The position numbers and the translations under genes are program-made. DNA of 64,000 bases from Acanthosepion lycidas (lineage: Eukaryota; Mollusca; Cephalopoda; Sepiida; Sepiidae), in the NCBI GenBank assembly GCA_963932145.1, contig OZ010578.1:24688653-24752652 (forward strand). Direction: 5' to 3'. Below, in pieces: positions 1 through 9,419 of the stretch (position 1 is its first letter; each line of letters begins with the position of its first letter). The notes under the pieces were generated by a model. The model was not told the origin of the DNA. It saw only the letters and a program-made list of their open reading frames with translations, and ran no database searches.

Positions 1-318
1 CGTCTCTCTCTTCTGTCTCTCTCTTCCGTTTCTCTCTTCCGTCTGCCTCTTCCATCTGCCTCTTCCGTCTCTCTTCCGTTTCTCTCTTTCGTTTGCCTCT
101 TCCGTCTCTCTCTTCTGTCTCTCTCTTCCGTCTGCCTTTTCCGTCTGCCTCTTCCGTCTCTCTCTTCCGTTTCTCTCTTTCGTTTGCTTCTTCCGTCACT
201 CTCTTCCGTCTGCCTTTTCCGACTCTCTCTCTCTCTGCCGACTGCCTCTTCCGTCTCTCTTTCTTCCGTCTGCTTCTTCCGTCTCTCTCTCTCTCTCTCG
301 TCCGTCTGCCTCTTTTGC
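1..318. repeat. CT-rich low-complexity minisatellite
   Basis: Irregular tandem repeat of pyrimidine blocks (variants of cttccgtctctct and cttccgtctgcct) filling the left edge of the window. The open frame across it (93-341) is a by-product of the repeat. It probably continues to the left of the window. Confidence 0.9.
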
Positions 319-609
319 AGCATAACTACGCGTTTATATAGATAAACCCGGCCCTACTACTTCGCACGCTATTATCACGGGGTTCTGACTCCTTCAACCA
401 AAATCATGTGAATTCCAAAGATTCTTCTAGCTTACTTAGCTCTATTTCAATTTTTAATCGATAAAAAATATTTCGACGATTTCCATTTTCTACTGATGAC
501 CCACATTCAATGGGTATAACTCTGCCCTAGATCAGGTTTCACCATCAGTAAACAAAATGTTCTGATCTAATTTCGCTGTTCAAATCCACTCCAAGTTCAC
601 TAAACAAAA
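319..609. other. Unannotated intergenic or intronic sequence
   Basis: No coding, RNA or repeat signal was recognised here apart from a short (TG)n run just before the LINE fragment begins. Confidence 0.5.
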
Positions 610-1560
610 TATACGTGTGTGTGTGTGTGTGTTTCCAAGACGCTCTCTGTCATATTTATTAAAATTTTATCATTTCTCCCACTCCACGTTCCACCATTCA
701 TTTACACAAGCTCGTTAGGTGAGTCTCGCTTCTTTTCTTCTGTCGCTCATTCAATATGTCCGTTGAGTGTCAAATTTTCTAAGCCTTCCTTTCTCATTAT
801 CTTAGAGGTATCAACTGCTTATTTTTTATTGTACATATAATTGTGTTTTATTATCTCCATTTTCCGTAAAACGTCCTCGTTACTCACATGTTCAGTCCAT
901 GCTATTCTCCATATACTCCAGTAGAAACATATTTCTGTTACCTCAAAGCTCTTTTTTATTTGTGGGGACATTGTGCATCATTCACTGCTATATCGGAGGA
1001 CAGATATCATTTATCCTAACGTGATTTCCGTTTTCTCCCCTCTTAAACATTTCCCGTGAATTTAAATATTTGGATTTCTTTGATTTTGTTGCGTCCATTT
1101 CGTAATGCACAGCTTTGGGCTGTTCCATTTTCTGACAACCGTACATTTTGTCTTCTCTCAAAAGATACTTAGTCCTTTCCTCACACTTTCCTTCACTATC
1201 TTCTGCAGAAGGTTCTGTTGTTTTGCTTCTGTTTCTGCTATCAACTGTGTCATCTGCATATCTTATACTGTTAAGATCGTATCCACCGATAATAAATCCT
1301 GATAGGATTTCTAAATTTCTCAAGACTCTCTTGATGTAAAGGTTAAATAAGTCTCGTGTGAAGACATAATATTGTCTTACGCCCCTTTATAAGTTTTGTA
1401 AATTTACTGAATGCCTTTTCCATCTTTATACAAGAAGTCTTCTTCCAGTATCACTTCTGGATTATTTTAATACCTTTCGCAAATAAATCAAGCATTTTTA
1501 TAATATCAAACATTCCCTTGTGTCGTTCTTTATCAAACATAAGACGAGTAATCATACAAA
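610..1560 (-). pseudogene. Non-LTR retrotransposon (LINE) reverse transcriptase fragment in the intron after exon 2 of copy A
   Basis: Read on the minus strand, the translation follows the second half of an invertebrate LINE reverse transcriptase. A stretch around 1330-1560 resembles the fingers/palm. IRYADDT near 1255-1270 contains the YADD catalytic motif. The thumb and C-terminal segments (for example WTEHVSNEDVLRKM near 855-900) run down to about 620. Frameshifts and stops break it into pieces, one of which is an open frame at 988-1323. The same fragment occurs at 23385-24215 and, shorter, at 43740-44050, each time downstream of exon 2 of an SLC16 copy. The insertion therefore predates the gene duplications. 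It is dead; the exact LINE clade is not determined. Confidence 0.75.
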
Positions 1561-1714
1561 ACAAACACCGTTATTATAATACTGAGGAAAGTGCTGGAGT
1601 ATAGAGAAGTGTTATTTTCACTCTGTCTTTTGTTGAATCTTTAATTGGTATGGTATAATAATGAAAAGAAGAATAAGAACTTTCGTTTATATTATAAACA
1701 AAATCTGTTCTTAC

Positions 1715-1861
1715 CTGAGAGAATTCCATACGTAACGTAAACAACTTCAACTTGGTCAACAAAAAAGCTTCCAGCGGTTGCCACAGTAGAAACGAATCCT
1801 CCGCAAATGATAACTTGGCGATGGCTTGCATTAAACATCATTAGAAACAACACAAACGGAC
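1715..1861 (-). CDS. SLC16 copy A exon 2
   Basis: 147 nt, phase 1 in and out. Acceptor CCAG|GTCC at 1862, donor CAG|GTAAG at 1714. It encodes the segment containing NASHRQVIICGG and two hydrophobic stretches. It serves as the reference for the 4-nt deletion in copy B. Confidence 0.85.
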
Positions 1862-2143
1862 CTGGTAAAAGGAAAATGTTGAAGTGAAGAACAAAATAGC
1901 ACAAGTCTTTTAGATATGTATCAATATGGAAACTTACCAGCGCATAAAACGGCTCCAATGAAAATAGAACTGACCATTGCTGTTTTCGAAATAGAAGAAT
2001 TATAGATGGTAATCATTCCAAGAACGAGAATACCATTTGAGTAAACCAGCCCGACAATAGTAAAATTCACCATGAATCCAGCAAAGCAAACGACCCAACC
2101 CCAACCACCATCTGGAATGTGGAGGGAGTCTCCTGAATCAGGA

Positions 2144-2176
<33 letters not shown>

Positions 2177-2224
2177 ACTTCGTTTGTTTGTCTGTCAATG
2201 TTACTTGGATCTGTCTGTTCCATT
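1715..2224 (-). CDS. SLC16 (monocarboxylate-transporter-like) gene, copy A, exons 1-2 only (gene continues left of window)
   Basis: Two coding exons joined by a 76-nt intron. Exon 1 has the ATG at 2223, acidic N-terminal (EP)n residues, then the SLC16 TM1 signature DGGWGWVVCFAGF. Exon 2 carries further membrane segments. Exon 1 ends in phase 1 at a GTAAG donor; exon 2 is 147 nt and keeps phase 1. The acceptor lies one base before the ATG (CAG|AATGG), so at least one untranslated exon should lie upstream, a candidate being at 4837. Exon 3 onward lies beyond the left edge. Known for the family: 12-TM plasma-membrane carriers, many moving monocarboxylates with protons; substrate here is unknown. 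No lesion is seen in these two exons, unlike copies B, C and D. Confidence 0.8.
1938..2224 (-). CDS. SLC16 copy A exon 1 (start codon at 2223)
   Basis: 286 coding nt. It is 18 nt longer than exon 1 of B and C because a hexanucleotide run encoding Glu-Pro repeats (about 2143-2178) has expanded in frame. Donor GTAAGT at 1937. Confidence 0.85.
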
Positions 2225-2385
2225 CTGAAAAAAGAATTGTTGAAATTTTAAGTTAAGAATTATGGATGGAAATTTACCAAAATTCTAAAGTTAATGAAAT
2301 GGTCAAATGATTCACAAGTCATTTTAAGAGAATCTAATGGCGTTTAAACGCACACACACACAAACACACGCATATATATACATAT

Positions 2386-2389
<4 letters not shown>

Positions 2390-2453
<64 letters not shown>
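2390..2453. repeat. (TA)n microsatellite
   Basis: About 32 uninterrupted TA dinucleotides, preceded by short (CA)n and ATATAC variants. The paralogous position upstream of copy B (24966-25053) has a (CA)n(TA)n run. Confidence 0.95.
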
Positions 2454-2457
<4 letters not shown>

Positions 2458-2564
2458 AATATATTTACGAACTTTGTAAATACTTCAACACGGTGTCGAA
2501 TGTTTTTACCCCATGACATGTCGATGAAGCGTTTCTGAATAATTTATGTCTACTGCATAATTAA

Positions 2565-3026
2565 TTATTTTTTTAGGTGGCACCACAGATAAAAATCCAA
2601 TGGGTTGAGATCGGTGAAACGTGGAAGCCATAGAACCGCTCCTTCCAGACCTGTCCATCTCTCATGGTAGATTGCTACGTGACTAAAATCTGCTGGCGCC
2701 TCATCATGCATGAACCACATGTGTCTTCGTATTAGCAAGGGTACATCGTCTAGCAGGTGTGTAAGTGTATCCGAAATAAAGCTCCTGTGGACAGCTGCTG
2801 TGAGGCGTGCTGGGAGACCATATGAACCTACAAGACAGTCATCTAAAATACCAGCCCACACATTAATGATAAACTGATGCTGTTGTCTAGCGGTTATTGT
2901 TCCATGTGTAACCGTTTCCACCCAAAAATGTTGGTTGTGTAAATTTGTTATTTCATCTTTTCCAAATATTGCCTCATCCATAAACAAGACTGATGAGACA
3001 TACAACTCGATCGGTATTTTGTGCAA
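2565..3026 (-). pseudogene. DDE transposase fragment, Tc1/mariner (IS630-like) superfamily
   Basis: A minus-strand open frame of about 153 codons covers the catalytic half of a transposase. FMDEAIF holds the first Asp region, MWFMHDEAPADF the second, and FTDLNPLDFYLW the third, in the usual order. The N-terminal DNA-binding half is missing and no terminal repeats were found. The piece lies about 340 bp 5' of the ATG exon of copy A. A near-identical copy sits at the same place 5' of copy B (25130-25625), so it was carried by the duplication. It is a fossil, not an active transposon. Confidence 0.8.
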
Positions 3027-3039
3027 TAAACCATCGGTA

Positions 3040-3970
3040 AGTGTATTAATATTAAATATTTATCGTAATTATTTAAACAAAATTTTATTTTAAACGTTTG
3101 GATTCAAGAAGAAAACAGAAACATTGCAAATTAGTAGCAAATTTTCTTTTGAATTTGTTCATGTTTTATAATTCAAACTGCGATATTTCTGTAATATTGT
3201 TTTACTTTTAAGGATTTAATTTTTTAATGAAAATAGTTTTTCTTTTAAAATTTTCTTGGGAATCAATTCAAACTTTAACATTTAAACGTTTAGTTGGATT
3301 CATACCCAATCAAAATATCTAATTCACTCTGCAGTCTTAGACGTTGAAAAACAGATTTATGAATCTGTATAAATTTGAGACAAAGTCAGATTTAAATATA
3401 ATAAATAGTTATTTTAGAAGCAATAAGAAAATTTTCTAAAATCTTTTAATTCGGACTTCAACAAATTTATTTTGGAATGCATTGTCATTTGAGAACAATA
3501 TGTTTTCATTTGATAATAGGGATGTAACAGGAGCTATTAAATGTTAGAGAGTTGGGTGACTTTAATGGTAGTATCAAGAAAAAAACAAGATGGCGTAATA
3601 AATATAATTTGATTAGACGATGTCATCTTCCGCTTTGAATTTAGACAACCCAACCTTACCCTGACTTGAACTCTTTGAATGTAACTGAGATATTGATACA
3701 AATTATTAACCCTTACGCCCCTTTTTTTAAATAATTGCTCTAGCCGTTACCATAGTAATTTTAATTTAATTTAAATAATTATATTGAAGTTTTAGGCTCT
3801 TGTTTTTAAACATGAGAACTCTTATGTAGCGATGGAATCATATTTTTAAATAAATAATTATATTTAGGCTCTACTTTTGTATCGAGAACTGTTTTTTAAA
3901 AATAATAACAAAACTACTAAAGAACTTTGGATTATTTACCTAACGAGTTCTTTCCTATTTTCTATAAATT
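3040..3970. other. AT-rich upstream region of copy A, no gene seen
   Basis: No coding or RNA signal. Parts (about 3040-3600) match 25640-26110 upstream of copy B, including a line near 3520-3600 about 90% alike by eye. It is within the segmental duplication. Confidence 0.6.
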
Positions 3971-3972
3971 TT

Positions 3973-3985
3973 CACACACACACAC

Positions 3986-4054
<69 letters not shown>
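3973..4054. repeat. (CA)n/(TA)n compound microsatellite
   Basis: A short (CA)n passes through CATA into about 30 TA units and ends in a TATG/TGTA variant tract to about 4085. The open frames over it are artefacts of the repeat. Confidence 0.95.
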
Positions 4055-4059
<5 letters not shown>

Positions 4060-4279
4060 TTATGTATGTATTTATGTATGTATTCATCTTTTATTGAGTG
4101 TGACGGGCAAAGGAATAGCGTCTTTATATATATATTTTTAATGTCTTTTATGGGGACTAAGCGTGTGTAGAAACTATCCTTCGTGTTAATTTTCTCAATG
4201 GCTTTCAAGTGATGTAGTGAGAATTCCATGTTACGGTACGCTCAGTTTCAAATTAAGAAATTTTGTGTGCCAGTTTGTA

Positions 4280-5100
4280 TTTTTTAAAATAAAATTCTTT
4301 TCATTATTTTTAAATACATTTTATAACTAAATGTTTTTTAAAATGACAGTATTATTTACAAATATTCTTTGTTTTTTAACATGACACTTAAGCCATGAAA
4401 AATTAAAGTAAATCAAGAATATATGCAATAATTTCTTTCATTTAATTTGCCTGGAAATTATTTCATTGATCCTTTGCGATGAATTCAAAATTGTGTATTT
4501 ATTCATTCATAACTTCGGTTCATTCAAGTAGTATGTGTTTCCGTGACTAGTGTGAGTATTTCCCTAGAGTATAAGTACAACTATAGACAAAATGATAAAC
4601 CTACAATAAACCGACTAAATTTTAACGACTTCCAATCGGACAATTACGTTTACAATCTTTCAAAAATTATTTATCAACACAAGAATCAAAATAGGATTTC
4701 ATATTTATACAATTTAAATGTTGAATAAAAAAACAGGAATGTAAGAATGAAATCAATAAACTGGAGTAAACATTAAATTACAATAACGAAATAAAAATAG
4801 GAAAAATGAATATAAAAATGAAGTCATTTTACTTACATGGCAGGTGAATGTATGTAAAACTCCCGGTGAAAATGTTGTCCTTTTTAGGTTCTAAGTTGAG
4901 AGGTAATTTATTTAAATCAAAGACGAATGTTAATCCATGGAATTTTTATGCGTTTTGCAATCGTAAAAAAAATGTTGGCGTTATCTTTTTTTAAAGCGGT
5001 TATGTAAAAACAGAAACACACTCACTCTGGATCGGCACACAATCTGCGAAAAGAACTATTGAAGTGGAAATAATATCACTGCATTACGGCTCAGCAAACA
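4280..5100. repeat. Segmental-duplication core shared with 27560-28400
   Basis: Almost base-for-base the same as about 27560-28400, far closer than the flanking sequence. It holds a 61-codon open frame (4543-4728) whose product is identical to that at 27830-28015, with one synonymous base difference. A third, more decayed version lies at 49420-49800. It is read as a recently copied or gene-converted stretch lying between the candidate 5' UTR exon and the ATG exon. Protein coding by the 61-codon frame is doubtful. Confidence 0.7.
4837..4925 (-). other. Candidate untranslated first exon (3' end) of SLC16 copy A
   Basis: On the minus strand the sequence reads ...CACCTGCCAT|GTAAGTAAAATG, a strong donor at 4836. 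It is kept at 28124 (copy B) and, as CCTT|GTAAGA, near 49644 (copy C). Because the ATG exons start one base after a CAG acceptor, an upstream non-coding exon is required, and this is the best conserved donor in the right direction. The 5' limit and promoter were not found; the right coordinate is nominal. Confidence 0.3.
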
Positions 5101-5229
5101 TTTATGTCGACATTAAAAAAACAAAGAAACCTTTCTGTTTATGTGTGTCACTATTGATGAATTCCTAATTAAACTTATTCAGTAGATGCGATGCCCTCGT
5201 AGGCGACCATATCTCTTTTCGATTCATTT

Positions 5230-5540
5230 TTATGTTGAGAAAAGAATTTCTGCTATAGAACCCAGTCTATCTTGCTATTTAACCCATATCTGGGAGGAGG
5301 AGGAATGGATTATTACCATTTTCAATCCTATTTGCGTATAAGTGAATGTAATTAACTCAACTGGAATTTGAACCCGTCTTTCTCATTTTGAACCATTGAT
5401 CATTACACCATCCGAACATCCATGTTTAGAGCACTTGGTGTTCCCAAGCGGTCACCCATCTCGGTACTGACCCCGCTCGACGTTGCTGAAGTTCTCTGGT
5501 CTGACTAGAACCGGTGTTCCAACTTGATATGGTGGTAATC
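5230..5540 (-). repeat. SINE with a 5S rRNA-like head followed by a tRNA-like segment
   Basis: On the minus strand, 5540 to about 5424 reads as a 5S rRNA: ACCATATCAAGTTG at the 5' end, CAGCAACGTCGAG in the box A region, and GATGGGTGACCGCTTGGGAA matching the box C internal promoter. It is followed (about 5420-5350) by a tRNA-like stretch with GGTGTAATGATC and GGGTTCAAATTCC resembling boxes A and B. A tail containing CCCAGATATGGGTTAAATAG reaches about 5230. The same order recurs at 28560-28825. A bipartite 5S-tRNA SINE is the likeliest reading; a 5S pseudogene is the alternative. Confidence 0.65.
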
Positions 5541-5704
5541 ATATCTGAAATAAAAACGGAATTTTAATTAAAAATGTAATTTTAGTCGAAAAGAGATCTT
5601 TCTCTAAATTTACTTGACTATAATTTCTGAAAGTACTAATTCATTTGTAGTAATAATAGCTTCTACATAACATTTCCTGTCTATATTTCCGAGATGAAGT
5701 GTTG

Positions 5705-5962
5705 TAATTATTTACACAATTTACATTGTTCGGATTGTTGTCGTTATCTTTGTTGCCGTATTCACGATGTTTCGGCTTTTGTACGCTCCGGCCTTCTTCA
5801 GGTGATTGGAATTTTGAATCGAGCCCTTTATTTCGTCCACCGGGATAGATTGTCCTAGTTCCACGTGCTGTGCCTCTTCCAGATATCTCAGTTATCTCCC
5901 TTTAACCCAAGTTTTTGATCACAATTGCAGTAGCCAGGTATTGAACACACAACTCAAGGATA
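5705..5962 (-). repeat. tRNA-derived SINE (cephalopod-type conserved domain), minus-strand copy
   Basis: From 5962 leftward on the minus strand it reads GTGTTCAATACC (B-box-like), a spacer, GGCACAGCACGTGGAACTAG, then CACCTGAAGAAGGCCGGAGC and the end of the conserved domain near 5705. The same domain occurs in plus orientation at about 10850-11110 and 27040-27275. Shared central domains of this type are known from cephalopod SINEs, and that is one basis for the organism guess. The 5' end is joined head-to-head to the next SINE. Confidence 0.7.
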
Positions 5963-6095
5963 GATGGCCCAGTGGATAAAAGCATGGGTTTGATCCAGTG
6001 ATTTCGCCAAAAGAGTTGTGAGTTCAATACCTAGCTATTGCAGTGGAGAACAAAAACTCGGAGAGTTGTGTTAAAGGGAGATTTAATATATAATC
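5963..6095 (+). repeat. tRNA-derived SINE head, plus-strand copy
   Basis: GATGGCCCAGTGGATAAAAG matches the pol III A box (TRGCNNAGTGG) exactly. GAGTTCAATACC follows about 50 nt later as the B box. After that come the SINE leader (tgcagtggagaac) and AGGGAGAT, then the copy stops, lacking the conserved 3' domain. It is placed head-to-head with the minus-strand copy at its left. Confidence 0.65.
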
Positions 6096-6750
6096 TAGAA
6101 TTTGAATTAAAAGCACGGTTTTATTCGTGGGGTGGGGGGGATAATTATTATATTCGCAAAAAGATATTTAGAACTTTTCTCAGTATATGACCCACCGTCG
6201 CTTAAATGTTATCACAGCCAAATCAGTCATAAATGAAGACCATTCACCTGGATTTTAAATCTCGCTTCGGGAAATATTATAAATGATTAGAAGAATCTGT
6301 TGACATTTTGCTAAGGAAAAACAAAAACGTTTTCTATTTAGGTATAATTAAATATCTTTCACCATAATTGTTGCTTATTCTTTTTATCCACAGATAGATC
6401 AATCGATCGATCGATATATAGATGTGAATAGACAGAGATATATTAAAGCCTCTGAAGTGTCAATAGTTATCTATCCTCCATATAAAGGTAATATTCACTT
6501 CCTAATTCTTCCTCTTCCGTTCATATCACATACACCTCATTCCGTAATCTTTTAATATGAGAGGCTCTTGGGCCTTGTATTTGGTAAATTTTAGTAGCTA
6601 GAAAAGTGTATTACCTTTTATTCATTATACAATACATATATTATTCGGTCAAATACGAAAAATGATTAATGCTATCAAAACGGACATGTTACAATTGTAT
6701 AATGAAAAATACAACAAACAGGGAAAAGAAGTGAAGGATAATAAATAAAA
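6096..6750. other. Intergenic sequence without recognised genes
   Basis: No gene seen. 6395-6590 (TAGATC/GATCGATC motifs, then ctatcctccatat and cattccgtaatcttttaa) is alike to 30780-30969, marking a shared intergenic block. Confidence 0.5.
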
Positions 6751-6757
6751 TTATCGT

Positions 6758-7155
6758 AAAGTGATGGCTCTCAGACAATTTCTGCGACCACATCACCCTT
6801 TACATCTGGCCAACTAACTCTCAGGCTGCAACCCTCTTGATTATTATGCTTGGGACGGAGTTGAGCGAGAGACCAACAAAACTTCTTTTAACATCAAAGA
6901 TGAACTGAAGACAACAGTTATTGTAACATTCATCAATTTAAACAAGGAGACCGTCCAGAAGAGTTGCATTATATTCTGGAATCGTCTGGGGGTCGTGGTT
7001 GAAGCCAATGGCGATTTTACTGAATAAATTTACTCTTTAATAGTTCAAGCTATTTTTGTGTAACTTTGGTAAGTATAACTGTTACAAATGAGATGCCAGT
7101 GATATTTTCATTTTTCCTTAACTTAAACGACAATTTATCCATCCCACTCTGTATA
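6758..7155 (+). pseudogene. Mariner-like transposase C-terminal fragment with 3' end
   Basis: The plus-strand translation matches the end of a Tc1/mariner-type transposase: ENFCDHIT-like start, the NS..CNPLDYYAW region that holds the third catalytic Asp, ERETNKT, and VVEANGDFTE before a TAA at about 7027. One base is missing just before CNPLDYY, and the catalytic Asp codon reads as Gly in the downstream frame. About 120 nt of 3' UTR ends in ATCCCACTCTGTAT, resembling a terminal repeat. Inactive relic; 5' part absent. Confidence 0.7.
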
Positions 7156-7159
7156 TAAA

Positions 7160-7980
7160 TACAATAGATTAGTATAATCTTGTACCTCTTCAAGTGTGGT
7201 TGAAGCTTATTGATTTACATATATACATATAATTATGCAAATGTACATATATACAAGAAATGAATTCAGTTGATTATATGAATAAACATAGATATGTGTG
7301 TATGTGTGTGTTTGTGCCATCTATGCCTTGTATAAAGTTACATTAAATATACAACCAGCCATTTTGTAATATAACCCTTAAAACCTGACGTGGTTCCAAA
7401 TAGATCTCTATCGACACTTACTCAATTCTTTTGTCATGGGCGTGTCTGTGTTTCCGCAACAGCCCGGGAATTGCGGGCGTGCTCTTTAGCGATGACTGTC
7501 TTACGAGCAATTCGTGCCCATTTCAAACCGACCACTCCTGGCTGGACGCTTATCCTTTCCGTCTCTCGTCCTAGGATAAGAGCAGTCGTTAATGTAGACA
7601 ACTCCCCACCTAAGCTGTGATATTGATATATCTAATTTCTCCCCTCAGTCCTCTTAATCTTAGGAGATATTGTTTAGAAGAAATTAAAAAAATATGGTAT
7701 TTCTCATTCCGAGCTGTGTATAAAGATGTCTAAAATATTCCGACCTCCATATGGTAAAATAATGATTTGTTGTTTTCTCCTAATTCATGTTATTTAAAAA
7801 TTTTTTTAAAAAAAATGACCTTTCGTACTTATGAGTCAGGATAAAAATATTATCATAAAATATAATATTGTTGTATTTTATGCTGCTGGTGCTGCTGATG
7901 ATAATGACGAAGTAATATATTATGAATACATCATTTTTATAACCATTCAAAAGTATTATTCCAAAGTATTAAGAAATAGG
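7160..7980. other. Intergenic block shared with 51300-52450, no confident gene
   Basis: 7210-7640 parallels 51330-52400 (ATATACAT runs, catggttcc, ttcttttgtcatg). An open frame at 7390-7620 lies in a locally GC-richer patch, but its counterpart near 52210-52390 is broken, so it is not called a gene. Confidence 0.5.
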
Positions 7981-7984
7981 ATAT

Positions 7985-8205
7985 TTTTTTAAACAAAGAA
8001 AAGAGTACTGAACTCTTACGTAATCTCAATCCTCTTATATGGTAGAATTGGATAGACAACCTCTTCATAAATGAAGAAGAGAAATGAAGCAACAAAAATT
8101 TGGTTCTAAAGATGGATGCCGAGAATACCATGGACTGAACATGTTGGTAACGACGACGTTTTAGAGCAAATGGAAAGACCATACTGAATCAATTGCTAAG
8201 TTAGC
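7985..8205 (+). pseudogene. LINE reverse transcriptase C-terminal fragment
   Basis: The plus strand encodes pieces such as SILLYGR and RMPRIPWTEHVGNDDVLEQM. These are the thumb and C-terminal hallmark of the same broad LINE group seen at 610-1560 (minus). Stops interrupt it. Confidence 0.6.
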
Positions 8206-8279
8206 TGCTAAAAAAGTTCATTAACTGTATTATACGAGACAATTTTTCCTCCAGAATCTCTCATGCATATCTATACGTC

Positions 8280-8620
8280 TGCTATTCATCCATGCTTAGA
8301 ATATTGCTGCCACATACTTAGCTTGAGTTCCTTGATATGATCCAAACAACGATCAGCAATATTATCGGTACTGATCTGGTGACTCGGCTTCAGTCACTTT
8401 CCCACTGCCGTAATGTTGTCCCCCGTGCCATTTTCTATAATTGTTTTCATTGTATTTATTCGGAAGAGTTCTTAGCTATGTCACATAGACGTTTTGAATT
8501 TAAGTCGCAGTACTAGAGTGGCATTGAGATATCATAACTTTAGAGTTGAGCTGGCTAGATGGAGCTGTAAATTCATTACTAACAGTTTCTTTTCTTGCAC
8601 TTGTCGCTAGTGGCTATCTA
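8280..8620 (+). pseudogene. LINE 3'-end fragment (EYCCHI / LQSLSHCRNVV type)
   Basis: The plus-strand translation shows IHPCLEYCCHIL, then TDLVTRLQSLSHCRNVVPRA. These are conserved in the C-terminal part of jockey/RTE-like LINE polyproteins. The frame then decays. It is the same group as the minus-strand pieces at 12550-13030, 30971-31425, 43430-43715 and 61620-62405. Confidence 0.65.
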
Positions 8621-8929
8621 CTGTCCTCCGGGTTACTCTCTTCTCTTCCCGCCCATTATCAATGGTTCTGTTCCAAATTCTTCGACACTCAGTAACCTCT
8701 TGTGTCTTAGTGGCTTTACTGCTATTAATGGGGTGATTGATAAAAAGGACACATATTTGATATCAGAAAGAGGCAGTTGAAACTAACTCATCTCAGTTAT
8801 GTCCCTTGTTTACAGTAGTTTTCTTCATTTTTTGATGTATGAATCACTTCCTGTACAATAGTCTTTGTTACTTTTCCTAAATACTTCCTGTCCTATTTCT
8901 TTATCTTCTTAGGACCAAAGACGAAACAT

Positions 8930-9410
8930 AATGGAAACTTTTTATTGGACTACGCCTCTACATTTCTTTGATGTGTCTACAAGTCGTCACGTCTACTGTA
9001 AACTATTCTCTTTCTGTTATCCTTTCTCGCGACCTGAAATTACTGGCTACAACCCAAATCGAGGCTGCCTTGTCTCAAAAGGAAAACCTTTCTTGTGCAG
9101 ATTTAATTTCTTTGGAAGTTTAATGCGTTCGTTTTTATTGTTAGAAAAGTGAAATTTTGACTCAGCTTCACAAAATCCTCAGTGCCTGCTGACAAATGAA
9201 CATGTCGGCTCTAATGTAGGACGGAAGACCTTTTCGCATATGCAAGACGCTCACTGGCAGAAACTGAAAGGCGTTCTTCTCAGATTGAGAAGGAAATATT
9301 AGCAGTGGTGAACGAGAAGTTTCAACATTACATGCATGGGAGAAAATTGAGTTGTGACAGATTACAAACCCCTGGTGACAATATGTGCAAAGTATTTATG
9401 AAAGGCATCC
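8930..9410 (+). pseudogene. Ty3/gypsy RNase H fragment
   Basis: Around 9220-9400 the plus strand encodes AYARRSLAET-like residues with QIEKEILAVV and YMHGRKL. This is the conserved RNase H core of gypsy-type pol, with frame breaks. The stretch before it (8930-9110) is an open frame matching 52760-52920. The paralogous RNase H piece is at 53060-53280. It is isolated, with no LTRs seen nearby. Confidence 0.65.
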
Positions 9411-9419
9411 AAGCGACCG

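Noticed and set aside
2334..2519. Open frame over the (TA)n tract
   Set aside because: Tyr-Ile repeats from a microsatellite. The same applies to frames at 3877-4229, 26412-26806, 27101-27427 and 63435 onward.
4543..4728. 61-codon frame identical to 27830-28015, considered as a conserved small protein gene
   Set aside because: Surrounding non-coding bases are equally conserved and the third copy near 49.45 kb is broken, so conservation does not point to coding.
5424..5540. Functional 5S rRNA gene
   Set aside because: Several changes from the 5S consensus, attached tRNA-like part and shared tail, and a second copy at a paralogous place; a SINE fits better.
7390..7620. 76-codon frame in a GC-richer patch
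   Set aside because: Paralogue near 52.2-52.4 kb is interrupted; no domain recognised.
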